Of a DNA stretch of 64,000 bases, positions 32,270 to 43,179 are shown one piece after another; position 1 is the first letter of the stretch, and the number at the start of each line of letters is the position of its first letter. This stretch comes from Pictodentalium vernedei. Taxonomy: Eukaryota > Mollusca > Scaphopoda > Dentaliida > Dentaliidae. Under the pieces are notes generated by a model that was not told the DNA's origin, did not search any database, and saw only the letters and a list, made by a program, of their open reading frames with translations. The stretch spans positions 143,696,344 through 143,760,343 of the forward strand of contig CM062296.1 of assembly GCA_031216915.1 (NCBI GenBank), read 5' to 3'. Position numbers and translations under genes: made by a program.

Positions 32270-34026
32270 TGTCTGCTTTCCTCTCCACTGTACTATACAA
32301 CCTCATCGGTCAAAAAAGAAAAGCAAATGCCAGTGAGATGCCTACCTCAAAGTTATTGCTAATACAGCATTCAAATATGCCATAAATTTTAATATCATAA
32401 CGTGTGACATGGCAGAAAACTGTTTAAAATTCCATGACATTTCCAAAATCTTCACATTTGGTCAGTTCCCAAGATTTTCGAAAGCCTGAAAAATAATTTT
32501 AAAATTCCACGACTTTCCAGGATTCCTTGACCTATGAACCTAGAACCAAGTTCAAAGGCCGTTGCTATGGCAATGTTTTTTTGATGAACTTGAAGCAAGT
32601 TTCAAAGCAATCCATTCATAAATGTACCCTTTAGCGCATGCCAAAGGAATATGTTGATGCACAAATGCACTAATTTTAAAGGTTTCGAAAATCTTGGGAA
32701 CTGACCAAATGTGAAGATTTTCGAAATGTCATGGAATTTTAAACAGTTTTCTGCCATGTCACACGTTATGATATTAAAATTTATGGCATATTTGAATGCT
32801 GTATTAGCAATAACTTTGAGGTATGACAGCAACATTTTTCGACAGAAATGGAAGAAAATCGAAAACCCCAAACATGCATACCAAGTTTCAAACTGATCCA
32901 TTTATAAATTCACCCTGCAGGGCTTGCTAAATGAAAATGTTGATGAACAAATGCCATGAGTTCAAAGGTCATTTCTTATGGCAACATTCGGCAACATTTT
33001 TCAAGAGAAATGAAAGAAAATCAAAGCTCACATCTAGACGTCGTTCCAAACAAGCACCCCATGTTTCAAAGCGATCGAATCATAAACGTGAATTGAGCGG
33101 TATTCCAAAGAAAACTATCGACAGACAAAATGGCAAAGTTGAAGGTTATTGCTAAGGGTAACATTTTTTGACAGAAATGGGGGAAAATCTATAGCTCTCA
33201 TCAAGAAGTCACCCAACTTAAGCATACTAAGTTTCAAACCAATCCATTAATAAATGCACCCTGCAGAGCATGTCAAAGAAAAATGTTGATGCAAAAACAG
33301 CAAAGTTCAGCAGCAACATTTTTTGACGGAAATGGAAGAAAATCGATTGTTCCCATCTAGAGATCACCCCAAACAAGCATACCAGGTTTCAAAGCAATCT
33401 GATCATAAATGTGCCCTGTGGGGTGTGTCAAAGGGAAATATTGATGCCTGACTAAACTAAGTTCAAAGGTCATTGCCAGCGGCAACATTTTTTTATGGAA
33501 ATGGAAGAAAATTGATAGCACCCATCTAGAGGTCACTCCAAACAAGCACACCAAGTATCAAAGTGATCCGATCATAAATGTGCTCTTCAGGGTGTGTCAA
33601 AGGGAAATATTGAGTTCATCGAGGGTCATTGCCAACAGCAACATTTTTTGATGGAAATGGATGAAAATCGATAGCTCCCATCTAGAGGTCACCCCAAATA
33701 AGTATACTAGGTTTCAAAGCACTCCGATTACAAATGTGCCCTGTAGGGTGTGCTAAAGGGAAATCTTGAGGTCTGACTAAACTAAGTTCAAAGGCTGTTG
33801 CCAGCAGCAACATTTTTTGATGAAAATGGAAGAAAAGCGATAGCTATCATCTAGAGGTTACCCCAAACAAGCCTATCAAGTTTCAAAGCGATCTGATCAT
33901 AAATGCGACCAGTGCAGTGTGCCAAAGGAAATTGTGGACGTACGTGTGGACATACATATGTAAGTACGTACTCCGACGGACGAGAAGTGACGGCAATAGC
34001 TCAGCTTGACTGTCAAGTTGAGCTAA
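32270..34026 (+). repeat. Hairpin-ended tandem-repeat element (second family, ~170-bp units)
   Basis: Units contain 'ttgatgcacaaatgcactaa', GCAACATTTTTTGA, GGAAATGGAAGAAAATCGA, 'tagctcccatctagaggtca' and 'agtttcaaagcgatccgatc'. At least five occur between 32900 and 33900. It ends with GACGGACGAGAAGTGACGGC and a hairpin AGCTCAGCTTGAC / GTCAAGTTGAGCTAA at 33996-34026. The end resembles that of the first Helitron-like family. No ORF. Confidence 0.6.
32343..32823. repeat. Long inverted repeat, two 141-bp arms
   Basis: Arms 32343-32483 and 32683-32823 are reverse complements over about 141 bases with very few mismatches (one is TTCCAAAATC against TTCGAAAATC). The spacer is about 199 bases. It lies in an intron of the KMT2E/SETD5-like gene, so the pre-mRNA could fold into a long duplex. 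Confidence 0.85.
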
Positions 34027-34610
34027 AATTAATCAAAAGCATGACAATATTTCAGTAGTTTCTCAACTAAAACAGGGAGCAATAGTATTTGCTTTGTACA
34101 TAATTTTTAAAAAAATGTTTGGAGTTCCACATTTCAATTTGTATGAAATTAAAAATACAAGTTCTCCAGTTCGTTCATTAAAATCTAACTGAAACAAATC
34201 TATTGTGTGACTTCCAAAAATAAGAAAGACACATTGGTTTAAATTCATGCTTGATGCAAAAAAAAAAAAATAAAAAAAATAAAACAATAAATAACATGAT
34301 TTAAGATTAAATGAATTAAGCAAGATGAACAAGTCAAGCATAAGCAAAATTAAGGAAATATATAAACAAGCTAGAAAAAAACAAAGTTCTTCCACGCAGC
34401 TTAAGTGAACAGGCTAAAGCTATAACATGCAAGTCCAAAGAAAAAAAAAATTTCTTTCACTACATTCTTTTTATGCCCTTGAACAAAAACGGTATCCAAC
34501 TCATCCATCAGATAACAGAGACTTTCTGGTCAAAAATGCCGAGTGCATTTAGATCTCTTATGAATGAACTTAATACCACTGAAATTTAGATAATTGTTTG
34601 AAGAAAATAT
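34027..34610. other. No recognisable feature; A/T-rich
   Basis: It contains A-rich runs at 34259-34285 and 34440-34450. Open frames here are composition artefacts (Phe/Leu-rich). No repeat family identified. Confidence 0.45.
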
Positions 34611-35058
34611 GATACAGAAGAACCCATTTAAGTTGGATATTTCTTTCTTGAATAACCCTGTTAACTGCATGTAACTTCCAAACACCATGCCCTTTACCAT
34701 ACCTTCAATACAAATTTAACTTAACTGCATATAGGTTATAGAGTAAATTCCAATGAACTTAATTAAAAATCTCTATTTATTTATTTATTGGTGTTTAAGG
34801 TCAAATATTTTGGCATAATGGCCAATTGTGACCGTATTTCATAACCAATAAATTTTCATGTTTATAGACATTTTTAGGCCACACTTCATGCAATTTAAGC
34901 ATTTATTCTGTTTTATATTGTTTGGCAAAGCTCTGTGAAACAAAATAAAATTGAATACATGCTCAATTTATCACTTGAAGACAGAAAAATCCCTCCTTCT
35001 GCTTACTAAATATTTTTTAATGGCAGAGTGGCTACTAAATTAACAGGGTTCACTGTTA
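34611..35058. mobile_element. pogo-like MITE with a SINE-tail fragment inside
   Basis: 'gatacagaagaacccattta' at the left and 'aacagggttcactgtta' at the right are the drifted CAGTGGAACCC ends. A truncated SINE 3' piece (TTTATTTATTTATTGGTGTT to 'ccaattgtgacc') sits at about 34773-34830. Confidence 0.6.
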
Positions 35059-35115
35059 ATACATAAGTGAGGGGTTCAAATTGGGCATGATTGTTATACT
35101 CTCTGGATAATCTTA

Positions 35116-35366
35116 TTAACCCTTTACCCAACGTAACGGCCAAAACCGGCCAGCGCTATTCCCAAATATTGCCAATTAATTTTCAAAATATTTTCATTTT
35201 TTGTCTCAAAAACATAGGTTATGACCCCTCGTTGGAACGAGCTCTTCGAGCTCGTTCCAACGAGGGGTCATAACCTATGTTTTTGAGACAAAAAATGAAA
35301 AAAATTAGTTATTCAAGAATTTTTTTTGCAAGTGTCGTCTGCTTTTCATGTTAGGTAAAGGGTTAA
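35116..35366. mobile_element. TTAA-A MITE, best-preserved copy
   Basis: TTAACCCTTTACCCAACG at the left and TTAGGTAAAGGGTTAA at the right. The core palindrome is essentially perfect: 'aaaacataggttatgacccc', TCGTTGGAACGAGCTC, then TTC, then GAGCTCGTTCCAACGA and the complement. The near-perfect stem suggests it is one of the youngest copies here. Confidence 0.85.
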
Positions 35367-35516
35367 TTCACTATTCTTCATGTCATGAAACAACATTTCT
35401 GAATGTGATTTGTGACTGACAACAGGACTAAAATCAAGTCAGATAGAGTATGTGGAGAGTTGATTATTACTAAAAAAAACATGCAGCGTGAACAAGCCAG
35501 AAAATAAGCAGACTGT

Positions 35517-35720
35517 CATCTGCAAAATGAGGTCCCCAGAGGGTGAATTTAGTGATGCTACCCTGCACAGCAGGGTAGCATCACTGAATTTACCCTCTGT
35601 GAACATCAATCTGAATCGAGTTCTCAAAACTAAACAGAAAGAGGTACCCAAAGGATAAATTGACCCACTGTATGGGATAGCATTATCAAATTTACCCTCT
35701 GGGGACCTCATTCTGCAAAT
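35517..35720. mobile_element. Hairpin MITE 'GAGGTCCCCAGAGGGT'
   Basis: Left terminus TGCAAAATGAGGTCCCCAGA, right terminus CTGGGGACCTCATTCTGCAA. An internal hairpin AGTGATGCTACCCTGC / GCAGGGTAGCATCACT lies next to the left arm. About 200 bp, no ORF. 35721-36142 after it shows nothing recognisable. Confidence 0.65.
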
Positions 35721-36150
35721 GTCAGACTTCTTATTTGCAGGCCTGAGGGTGAAGATTCAACCAAAGCAATAAGCCTAACAATCTATGAATACAACAATCC
35801 AAAGGCTGAAAACCAGTTTGTTCCCTATGTTGTTTTGTAGAATATGAATTGTTGCCAGAGTATAAATTAAACTCTAAGGATGTTTTAGTAATAAACCATT
35901 ATACCACGATTGCTTTGAGTATTCAATGTTAAATGATACAATACGGACATTAGGAAATGTTCAAGATACACCATGCTTGGATTCTGGATAACACAAAAAA
36001 TGTCATTTAAGAATGCATCTGATTGGGCATTACACATCTGAATGATGTTATGGCCTGAATGAAATGCTCCCAGACAAAAGAGCATCCAACAAGTAAATTA
36101 TCAGACCACTAAAGGTGATTTTGCTTTCAAAATATCAACTTCATTCAATT

Positions 36151-36438
36151 TATTTATTTATTGGTGTTTAAGGTCACATACTTATGCACAATGGCTAATC
36201 GTGACCGTGACAGTTTTACGGGTGGAGGAAGCCGGAGTACCCAGAGAGAACCACCAAGCATCGATGAGGAACTGTCATCAGCTCTTCAACATTCTAACTC
36301 TGTTCAAGCTCTGCTCAAGCAGGATTACAGTGGAAGAAGACATGTGCACCATCGGCGTGCAGTATGCCTTAGTACACGGCGTCATCGTGCCCCCATGTAG
36401 GCAACCGGGATAAAGTTCCTTGCCCATCATGATACAAT
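36151..36438 (-). mobile_element. SINE body, 5'-truncated, 8-bp target duplication
   Basis: ATTCAATT at 36143-36150 and 36439-36446. TTATTTATTTATTGGTG tail, AATGGCTAATCGTGACCG, 'gtggaggaagccggagtacc' and 'catcggcgtgcagtatgcct', ending at 'ccttgcccatcatga'. The right duplicate overlaps the TTAA of the next MITE. Confidence 0.7.
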
Positions 36439-36444
36439 ATTCAA

Positions 36445-37044
36445 TTAACCCTTTACCTAACATGAAAAGCAGACGACACTTGAAAACAAAATTCTTGAAT
36501 AACTAATTTTTTTCATTTTTTGTCTCAAAAATCGCGACATCGACGCCGTAGCTGCGACGGGTGGTGCAATTTCACAAAATTCTAAGTCCATCAAGGGCCA
36601 CAACTCCAAGAAAAATATTTGGAACAACACATGCATTGTTTTTGAAACTCGTTGGTCACAGGCAGACCGACCGACATTCTAAGTTCATCAAGGGCCATAA
36701 CTCCCAAGAAAAATATTTGGAACAACACATGCATTGAACAGTGGCTAGACATCAATAAGATACACTTACATGCCAAATATAAAGTCATTCCATCAAGTAT
36801 TTCAAAAGTTATTGAGTTTTGAAACTCGTTGGTCACAGACAGACCGACCGACCGACCGACATTGCCACTTACAGAGCTGCTAGTCGCAGCTAAAAACATA
36901 GGTTATGACCCCTCTTTGGAACGAGCCCATTCCAAAGAGGGGTTATAACCTATGTTTTTGAGACAAAAAAATAACGAAAATTAATTGACGATTTTCGTGA
37001 ATAGCGCTGGCCGGTTTTGGCTGTTACGTTGGGTGAAGGGTTAA
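36445..37044. mobile_element. TTAA-A MITE split by another element
   Basis: TTAACCCTTTACCTAACATG at the left and GTTGGGTGAAGGGTTAA at the right. The core (CATAGGTTATGACCCCTC, TTTGGAACGAGCCC) resumes after the insertion 36532-36891. The MITE is about 240 bp without the insert. Confidence 0.75.
36532..36891 (+). mobile_element. GCAGC-ended insertion inside the MITE
   Basis: It starts TCGCGACATCGACGCCGTAG and ends GCTAGTCGCAGCT. AAAAA flanks both sides (36527-36531, 36892-36896). TAGCTGCGAC near the left end and GTCGCAGCTA at the right end are complementary. Internal sequence includes GACCGACCGACCG runs and a partly duplicated 'aagaaaaatatttggaac'. Related to 2736-3113. Confidence 0.65.
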
Positions 37045-37480
37045 TTAAAATTTAAGCATGGTATAAATACACAACTCGGGTCGACTGTGGGAGGGGAAAC
37101 GGAAATCAACAACCCTTCGGCACTTATGAAATACAACAAAAACTACACCTCATGTTGTTGATTCCAGTCCCCACCCTGTTGTGTTCTGTTTTAATCTCTA
37201 CATACTCTAACTGGAGTCTGATCTCTCTTTAATCATATTCAAAACACTTTCAAAAGACAAGAGTTATATCATATTCGATCTAAATTTTATAAAAACACAT
37301 AAATTACGGAAAACAGGAAGAAATTTTGTTTCAACAGAAGAAATGCAATAAAGTAAGCTAGCAGAAAAAAAGTTTAATTAAAGCAGAGTTAATGCATCAT
37401 AGAGATTAAAAATCATTACTGAATGGAAAATGCAAGAGAGAAACTATAGAATCTAACAAAAAATGCTAAGAATGTGGATG
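37045..37480. other. No gene; weak hairpin
   Basis: Only a weak hairpin (GGGGAAACGGAAATCAACAA against TTGTTGATTCCAGTCCCC, 37092-37176) was noted. No shared family. Confidence 0.4.
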
Positions 37481-37499
37481 TCCAACCAGAACGACTCAC

Positions 37500-37589
37500 C
37501 ATCAACTTGCTTCTTTGGAGGAGGCAAACAGCTTGGTGGTGGTGGTGGAGGAGGAGATAAGGATTTCTGTTTCTCCTGCTTCCTTACAG
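37500..37589 (-). CDS. KMT2E/SETD5: KMT2E/SETD5-like protein, short polyproline exon
   Basis: 90-bp exon, phase 1 to phase 1. Acceptor GTTGTTTTTAG then CTGTAAGG; donor GATG|GTGAGTCG. It encodes (G)CT=Ala, then VRKQEKQKSLSPPPPPPSC, LPPPKKQVD. A basic stretch is followed by a six-proline run and another PPP, a profile for SH3/WW-type ligands in a disordered region. The ORF is too short to stand alone. The support is two good splice sites, exact phase match to both neighbours and composition like the following exons. Both flanking introns are longer than 11 kb. Confidence 0.75.
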
Positions 37590-37695
37590 CTAAAAACAAC
37601 AAGTCATTTAAGTATATGCTAAGTTTTGTGCCTTATCAAACCTCTCCAAATAAGAAATTCAGTCAACCTACAAAGGGCTCCTGAAATCCTCATTA

Positions 37696-38090
37696 GGCCA
37701 CACAAAGTAGATCTTCTGTTTCTCAGGCCATTATTTGTGAAATTGCATGTGGGAGAGCATTTTTTTATTTTATTTTTATTTCAATAATTACTTCTTTGCC
37801 ATCAAAAGTTCATGTTCTTGGTTCAAGTTTTAGGCCTCATAATCTACAGAATAGCATGGGTGGTGGTGTATTTCAACACTTGTGTGCAAGAAGGCTTTGC
37901 AATGCTAAAGCATTGCAAAGCCTTCTTGCACTCAAGGGACAAATTCATCAATTTTTTTAACTTGGGTAAAATATCAGACATAAACCATTTAATTTTAATT
38001 TTTTTTAAGTTTAAATTGGTTATAAAAAGAGAGCATGCGGCAGCCAAAAGGACCATGCAGGAGGGCCTGAGAAACAGATTTTTTTAGGCC
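37696..38090. mobile_element. GGCC-ended MITE, intact, TTA duplication
   Basis: 395 bp from GGCCACACAAAGTAGATC to 'gattttttTAGGCC', TTA at 37693-37695 and 38091-38093. Central palindrome GCAATGCTAAAGCATTGC. It is only about 105 bp upstream (on the minus strand) of the polyproline exon's acceptor. Confidence 0.8.
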
Positions 38091-38636
38091 TTAAAGTAAT
38101 TTTTTTCTCAGGTAATCATTTTTGAAAAGTGTTTATACTAGAGACTGATAAAAATTACGAATGGTTAATAGCATTCGTAAATTTGTCGGGCAGTCGAAAA
38201 ACCTTTTCGCAGAATTGAGGACTATGAGTCTGTGTTTCACAAATTTTCTCATGTTGCGTGGGAACGAAGGATTTGATTGCCAATAAGAGATGGAAATTAA
38301 AGCCACATGACGATTACAGTTTAAGGACAATCTTAGAGTGAACCCCCACATTAAGTGACAGAGAAACGTTCTCAAACCTTTTGCAATACGACATGCCTGC
38401 GTGTTTCAATGAGAAATCGTAATCATAACTATGTATAAGGGAAAACGACAGCTGATAGGAAGAACACAAATTCCAGTATGTAGTACCCCATTCCTAATTC
38501 TCATCAGTGATCGTTCATTGTGCGAAAGGTCTCTAATATACAAGATTTTAAGGTCTAATAGAAAAGTTATTAATATAGGACAATATAAAAGTAGGGGGAA
38601 AAACGACTCATGCTTGGGCCATTAAAACAAGGTGCA

Positions 38637-38905
38637 ACGCCACAGGTATCCCCCGCAAAGGGTTTGTAAGTCGAAAAAAGGGGGAAAAAGCCATAACTCT
38701 TGAAAAAAAAATGGACAAAACTTGTTAATGTGAATATCTTTTCCCCTATGGTGGTCCATCAGCATACCAAAGATCATTTAAATTCAACATCCACTGACTG
38801 AGATATGAAGGTACGAAGTTGTTATGGACAGATGGATGGACAGAACCCATTTCTATATCCCCCGCAAACTCCGTTTTGGCAGTGGATAAAAATTTTCGTT
38901 TCACT
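38637..38905. repeat. Element with ATCCCCCGCAAA at both ends
   Basis: GGTATCCCCCGCAAAGG near 38644 and CTATATCCCCCGCAAACTCC near 38856 are direct copies. Between them is 'aaaaagccataactcttg' and a GGACAGATGGATGGACAG run, typical of hairpin/tandem-type invertebrate repeats. 38094-38636 before it shows nothing recognisable. Confidence 0.45.
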
Positions 38906-38989
38906 AGCATCAAAAAAAAAAATGCCGATAGGATCACCGATCCAATGTCGAGTTGTGACAGCACAAAAGTGGGTTTAATCATCAACTTC

Positions 38990-39940
38990 TCATCCAGAAA
39001 CCAATTGTTTACAATTTACTATGTGAAGGGTCACTGTGACCTTGACCTTTCACCTGGTGATTCCGAAATAAATAGGGCTCTTTCTTGCACCAATGCCAAC
39101 CTATCTATAAAGTTTCATGAACGTAGGTGGAACCATTGTCAAATTATCATCTGGAAACCAATTGTTTACGATTTATTATGTTCAAGGTCACTGTGACATT
39201 GGCCTTTGACCTAGTGAGTCCAAAATAGATAGGGGTCTTCCACTAACCTAGGCCAACCTACCTATGATGTTTCATGAATGTGGGTCAACCATCATCAAGT
39301 TATCGTCCGGAAACCAATTGTTTACGATTTACTATGTTGAAGGTCACTGTGACCTTGACCTTTCACCTAGCAAGTTCAAAATAAATTGGGTTCTTCCTCT
39401 CACTGATGCCAACCTACTTATGAAGTTTCATGAACATGGGTCGAAATATTATAAAGTTATCATCTGGAAACCAATTGTTTACGATTTACTATGTTGAAGG
39501 TCACTGTGACCTTGACCTTTCACCTAGCAAGTCTAAAATAAATAGGGTTCTTCCTCTCACTGATGCCAACCTAGCTATGAAGTTTCATGAAAGGGGGTTA
39601 TCATCTGGAAACGTATTGTTTTGATTTACTAAGTTCATGGTCAGTGACCTTGACCTTTGACCTGGTGAGTACAAAATAAATAGGGTTCTTCCTCTCATGA
39701 AGGCCAACCTACCTATGAAGTTTCATGAATGTGGGTTGAACCGTAGTTAACTTATCATCCGGAAACCAACTGTTTACAATTTACTATGTTCAAGGTCACT
39801 GTGACCTTGACCTTTGACCAAGCAAGTCCAAAATTAATAGGGTTCTTCCTCTCACCGATACCAACCTACCTATGAAGTTTCATGAACATGGGTTGAACCA
39901 TTATCAAGTTATCAACCGGAAACAAATTGTTTACAAAAAG
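38990..39940. repeat. ~155-bp tandem repeat with ERE-like palindromes
   Basis: About six to seven units, with 'ggaaaccaattgtttac' at 38995, 39153, 39309, 39466, 39607, 39761 and 39918. Each unit has 'aggtcactgtgaccttgacc', 'caaaataaatagggttcttc' and 'ctatgaagtttcatgaa'. It lies in the second known intron. No coding role. Confidence 0.85.
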
Positions 39941-39988
39941 TTGGTAAAGATGCCATTGTAATAATAGAGACATGATCCCCAGTAAAGT

Positions 39989-40164
39989 TTTAACCCTTTA
40001 CCCAATGCAGACGATATCAAAATTTATTATTTTAAATATCACGTTCCAAAGAGGGGTCACATGATATGGTTTTGTTGACATTTTTTGAAAAATAATATTT
40101 TTTTAAGCAGCTGAATTTGCATATTACCTGGGCGGATTTGACGATTCATTGGGTAAAGTGTTAA
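39989..40164. mobile_element. TTAA-A2 MITE, left half of core deleted
   Basis: TTAACCCTTTACCCAATGC at the left and TTGGGTAAAGTGTTAA at the right. Only 'acgttccaaagaggggtcac' of the core is left. 176 bp. Confidence 0.7.
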
Positions 40165-41505
40165 ACTGAAGTCAAACGTGTTCACTTGTTGAAAAATTGA
40201 CTGCGCATGTTTCACACCATTTGTCAATCAAAATCACATGAAACATGATACAATATTGAAAAGAAACAGCAAAATTAGACTCATGTCACATTTAAAATAC
40301 AAATGCTGTTCATGGGTGAAAAAAAATGTTGGAATGTAACAATGATTCAAAAAAGAAATCAGAAAAAAAAAAGTAGGAATACGAAAAAAAAAAACCTGGA
40401 GCTGGTTTAAAAGCCAGAGGTTTGGCAAAAAGATCTAAGACAAGAATCCCTGTTATTTGTGATCAATATTTTCAACTATTCAGGTTTGATGACTAGTACT
40501 GAAATGGTTAACTGGATAATCTGTTTGAAACGAGTTAGCTACCTAACCAATTAGAAAAACCGTCAACTGGTTATCAGAAATATCAATAGTGATCGTCATT
40601 CCATGTTTAAAACGTAGTAAATCTGCAGCTTCTCCTTTGGGATAGATTACACATCGAAGCCGCGTTGTATATATTGAGAAAGAATCAACTTTGGCGTTCA
40701 AGACTTCGTTAATGATCGACACTTTCCATGAGTAATGAGTAATCGCAGAAACTATTCTGCAGTGTGTAAAACAAACGAACTCGACAACGTTAGTTTGTAT
40801 ACACACTACAGAATAGTTTGAGAATACTGCTTTCCAATTCCTATAGTTTTGATCCCACATTCAGTGAAATAATGGCCATGGATAACCGGATATTATCCGG
40901 TTATAGCTCTCAGTCAGTTACGAAAATGAGCCAATCGTTTCAGCCTTATTGATGACAGATTTGTGGGTCCAGAATACTGAATTATTTATTTCTTTCCTCT
41001 TAGCTCCCTGGTTGAATAACAACAGTAATATGAGATAATTTTTATTGGATCGCGACCAGGTCATGATCTGGTGGATCGTCCGTCCACCTACCTCCAGCCT
41101 ATTAATTGGTAGAGTGCATGTAAAGGCTTGCTTCGTATTACCTTTCAAGTAAAAATTATTTTGTCTATGTTTTAATTTATTTTGTTGGTCAGGTGAGCTT
41201 AAAAAAAAAAATAACAAAAACAGCAACTGCAATTGAATGTCTGCACATTTCTTTCAATTGGTGAGAAGATTCTGCAGAGCTATGAGTAGAAAAGCGAAAA
41301 GATAAATTGGACCACATTGTGGCTCAGTTGCAATCCAATCAAAAATCTGTCTGTCCTTGTGATCAAAGTACTGTAGTTTGGAAGTTACTTCTAATTTCAA
41401 TTAAAAAAGACTACTAATGCATTCTGTGTGTAAACAATCTACAAGTAGAGTAAAAACTTCAAGGTAATTTTACATTACAATTTCCCTTATTTACAGTCTC
41501 AGGAT
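40165..41505. other. No gene recognised
   Basis: A 105-codon open frame (40860-40543, minus) has mixed composition but no domain I recognise. It includes the inverted repeat CTATTCTGCAGTGTGT / ACACACTACAGAATAG (40753-40817). CCGGATATTATCCGG at 40888-40902 is a small palindrome. Likely intron sequence. Confidence 0.35.
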
Positions 41506-41509
41506 TCCT

Positions 41510-42280
41510 GCCAAGCCTGCAAATAATTTATTTGGTGCCTGTCATTCTGACAGGTACCAACAGTTTTGTGCCAGTCATCGAAGACTTTGTACCTGTCATA
41601 ATGTTTAATTAAACACAGTCAGCACTTGATAACTTGAACTCTTCGGATAACTCAAATATATGAGATAACCCTAAGTTGGCTATCAGTCCCAGCAATTTGG
41701 GCCTTGCAACCCTCCTTCAACCCTCTCAGGAAATACTGACTGTTCTTGACAATGTCAGTGACGGCCTATATTTTCTGGGATGTGTGGAGGTGTTTTCCCT
41801 TGTCCAATTTCCAAGTTTCTGTGTTCTTGTGTTCAAGGCTTTCAAATACCTCAAATACTTCCAAAGTGCATAACTCGAAGCCTGAGATAAGTTGAAGTTA
41901 TTGGTTGGTCCGGTAAACATTGAGTTTACGAGTTTCAACTGTATATGTGGTTCTTGACATTTTGTTACAAAATTTCAGGGGTTAGCATGTTATAAGTTCA
42001 AAGTATCATGGTGGTGTGTGTTGTATATGCCGATCTGACAATAATCTTTGCTTATTATCATTTATTGGAAAGCTCTCTTTCAGAGAGCTTTCCAATAAAT
42101 GATAATAAGTCAAGAATTTGGTTCTGTTAAATTCTACTCAAATTGAACCTGACTTCTACTTAGTTCTAATAAATTGTACTGGTCATTATGACAGGCACAA
42201 TTGAATTGGAGCCTGTCAAACATGCAAATTGTGTCTGTTAGTGACCATGACAGGCTGCTTATTTGCTGGCTTGATTCCTG
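41510..42280. mobile_element. MITE with GACAGGCACC-type termini
   Basis: Left part 'aagcctgcaaataatttatt' and 'ggtgcctgtcattctgacag'. Right part 'attatgacaggcacaattga' and 'gacaggctgcttatttgctg'. The centre is a hairpin at 42044-42107, 'attatcatttattggaaagc' plus TCTC with its complement. Non-coding. Confidence 0.55.
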
Positions 42281-43145
42281 CAGGCAAGGACTGATAAAAC
42301 TCCAGACTATTCAAGGCCGTTTCACGACATATTTCAGCATTCTTCAAAGCCCTATAACAGCAAAATTCAAGGATTTCCGAGCTCCTACCTTCACTCCTAA
42401 CTAGGACCCTCCAGTCATTACCTCCTCCCACTTCCATTTAAGGGAGTGGAGGAAGGGGTCATGACCTGTGGGTCCTAGATAGGACTAGAGATAAGCAGTT
42501 TTCAAATTTCATGTCGGTTCCGGTTTCGGTTTCATTGAAAAAGTTGGGTTTTTGGTTTCGGTTTTCATTGTACAAACATAACAATACATTGCATTTACAA
42601 AAAGGAAGATGTATTTGGCAGTACATGCATTTGCATCAAACAAATAAGAACTTTAAATCGACCCATTTATAAAATAAAACAGAACATGACACTTTGTTGA
42701 GATATCCAGATCAAATTTCATCTTTTATAGCAGCACTCGGTCACGAATTGCTTGAAGCTGTAATTTATTCAACTGGCGGAACTATAGTAGCTGAATACAG
42801 GATGGTGAATTACTACTAAATTGAAGCCGGATGCATTTTCCACTGGTGATCATTCAAAATTTCTGAGAACAAAACACAAGAAGTATTTGCAAGCTGGCAT
42901 GATGGCATCTTGTGGGTCACTGGATACAATCCAGTGGTCTATGAGGTAAAATGTTCGCATATATCTTATGAGGTGTTAATTTATGTGCCAGTCAGTGTTC
43001 ACAGGGACTCCCTTTCCGGGACAATGCCCGTGTAATATACTGGTTCTCTGATTTCCTTAGCACAATGTATTTGCATAAATTAACTTGAAGAGTTTTTAAG
43101 TTTGAGAAAAATGATTTTTGCCTGGAGTCTGTTGCAAACCCAACC

Positions 43146-43179
<34 letters not shown>

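Noticed and set aside
39028..39807. Calling the ERE-like sites functional enhancers
   Set aside because: They are repeat landmarks in an array; sequence alone cannot show receptor binding, so they are listed only as a finding to test.
40543..40860. 105-codon minus-strand frame as an extra exon
   Set aside because: No phase-1 splice sites at suitable positions were found, and it overlaps an inverted repeat.
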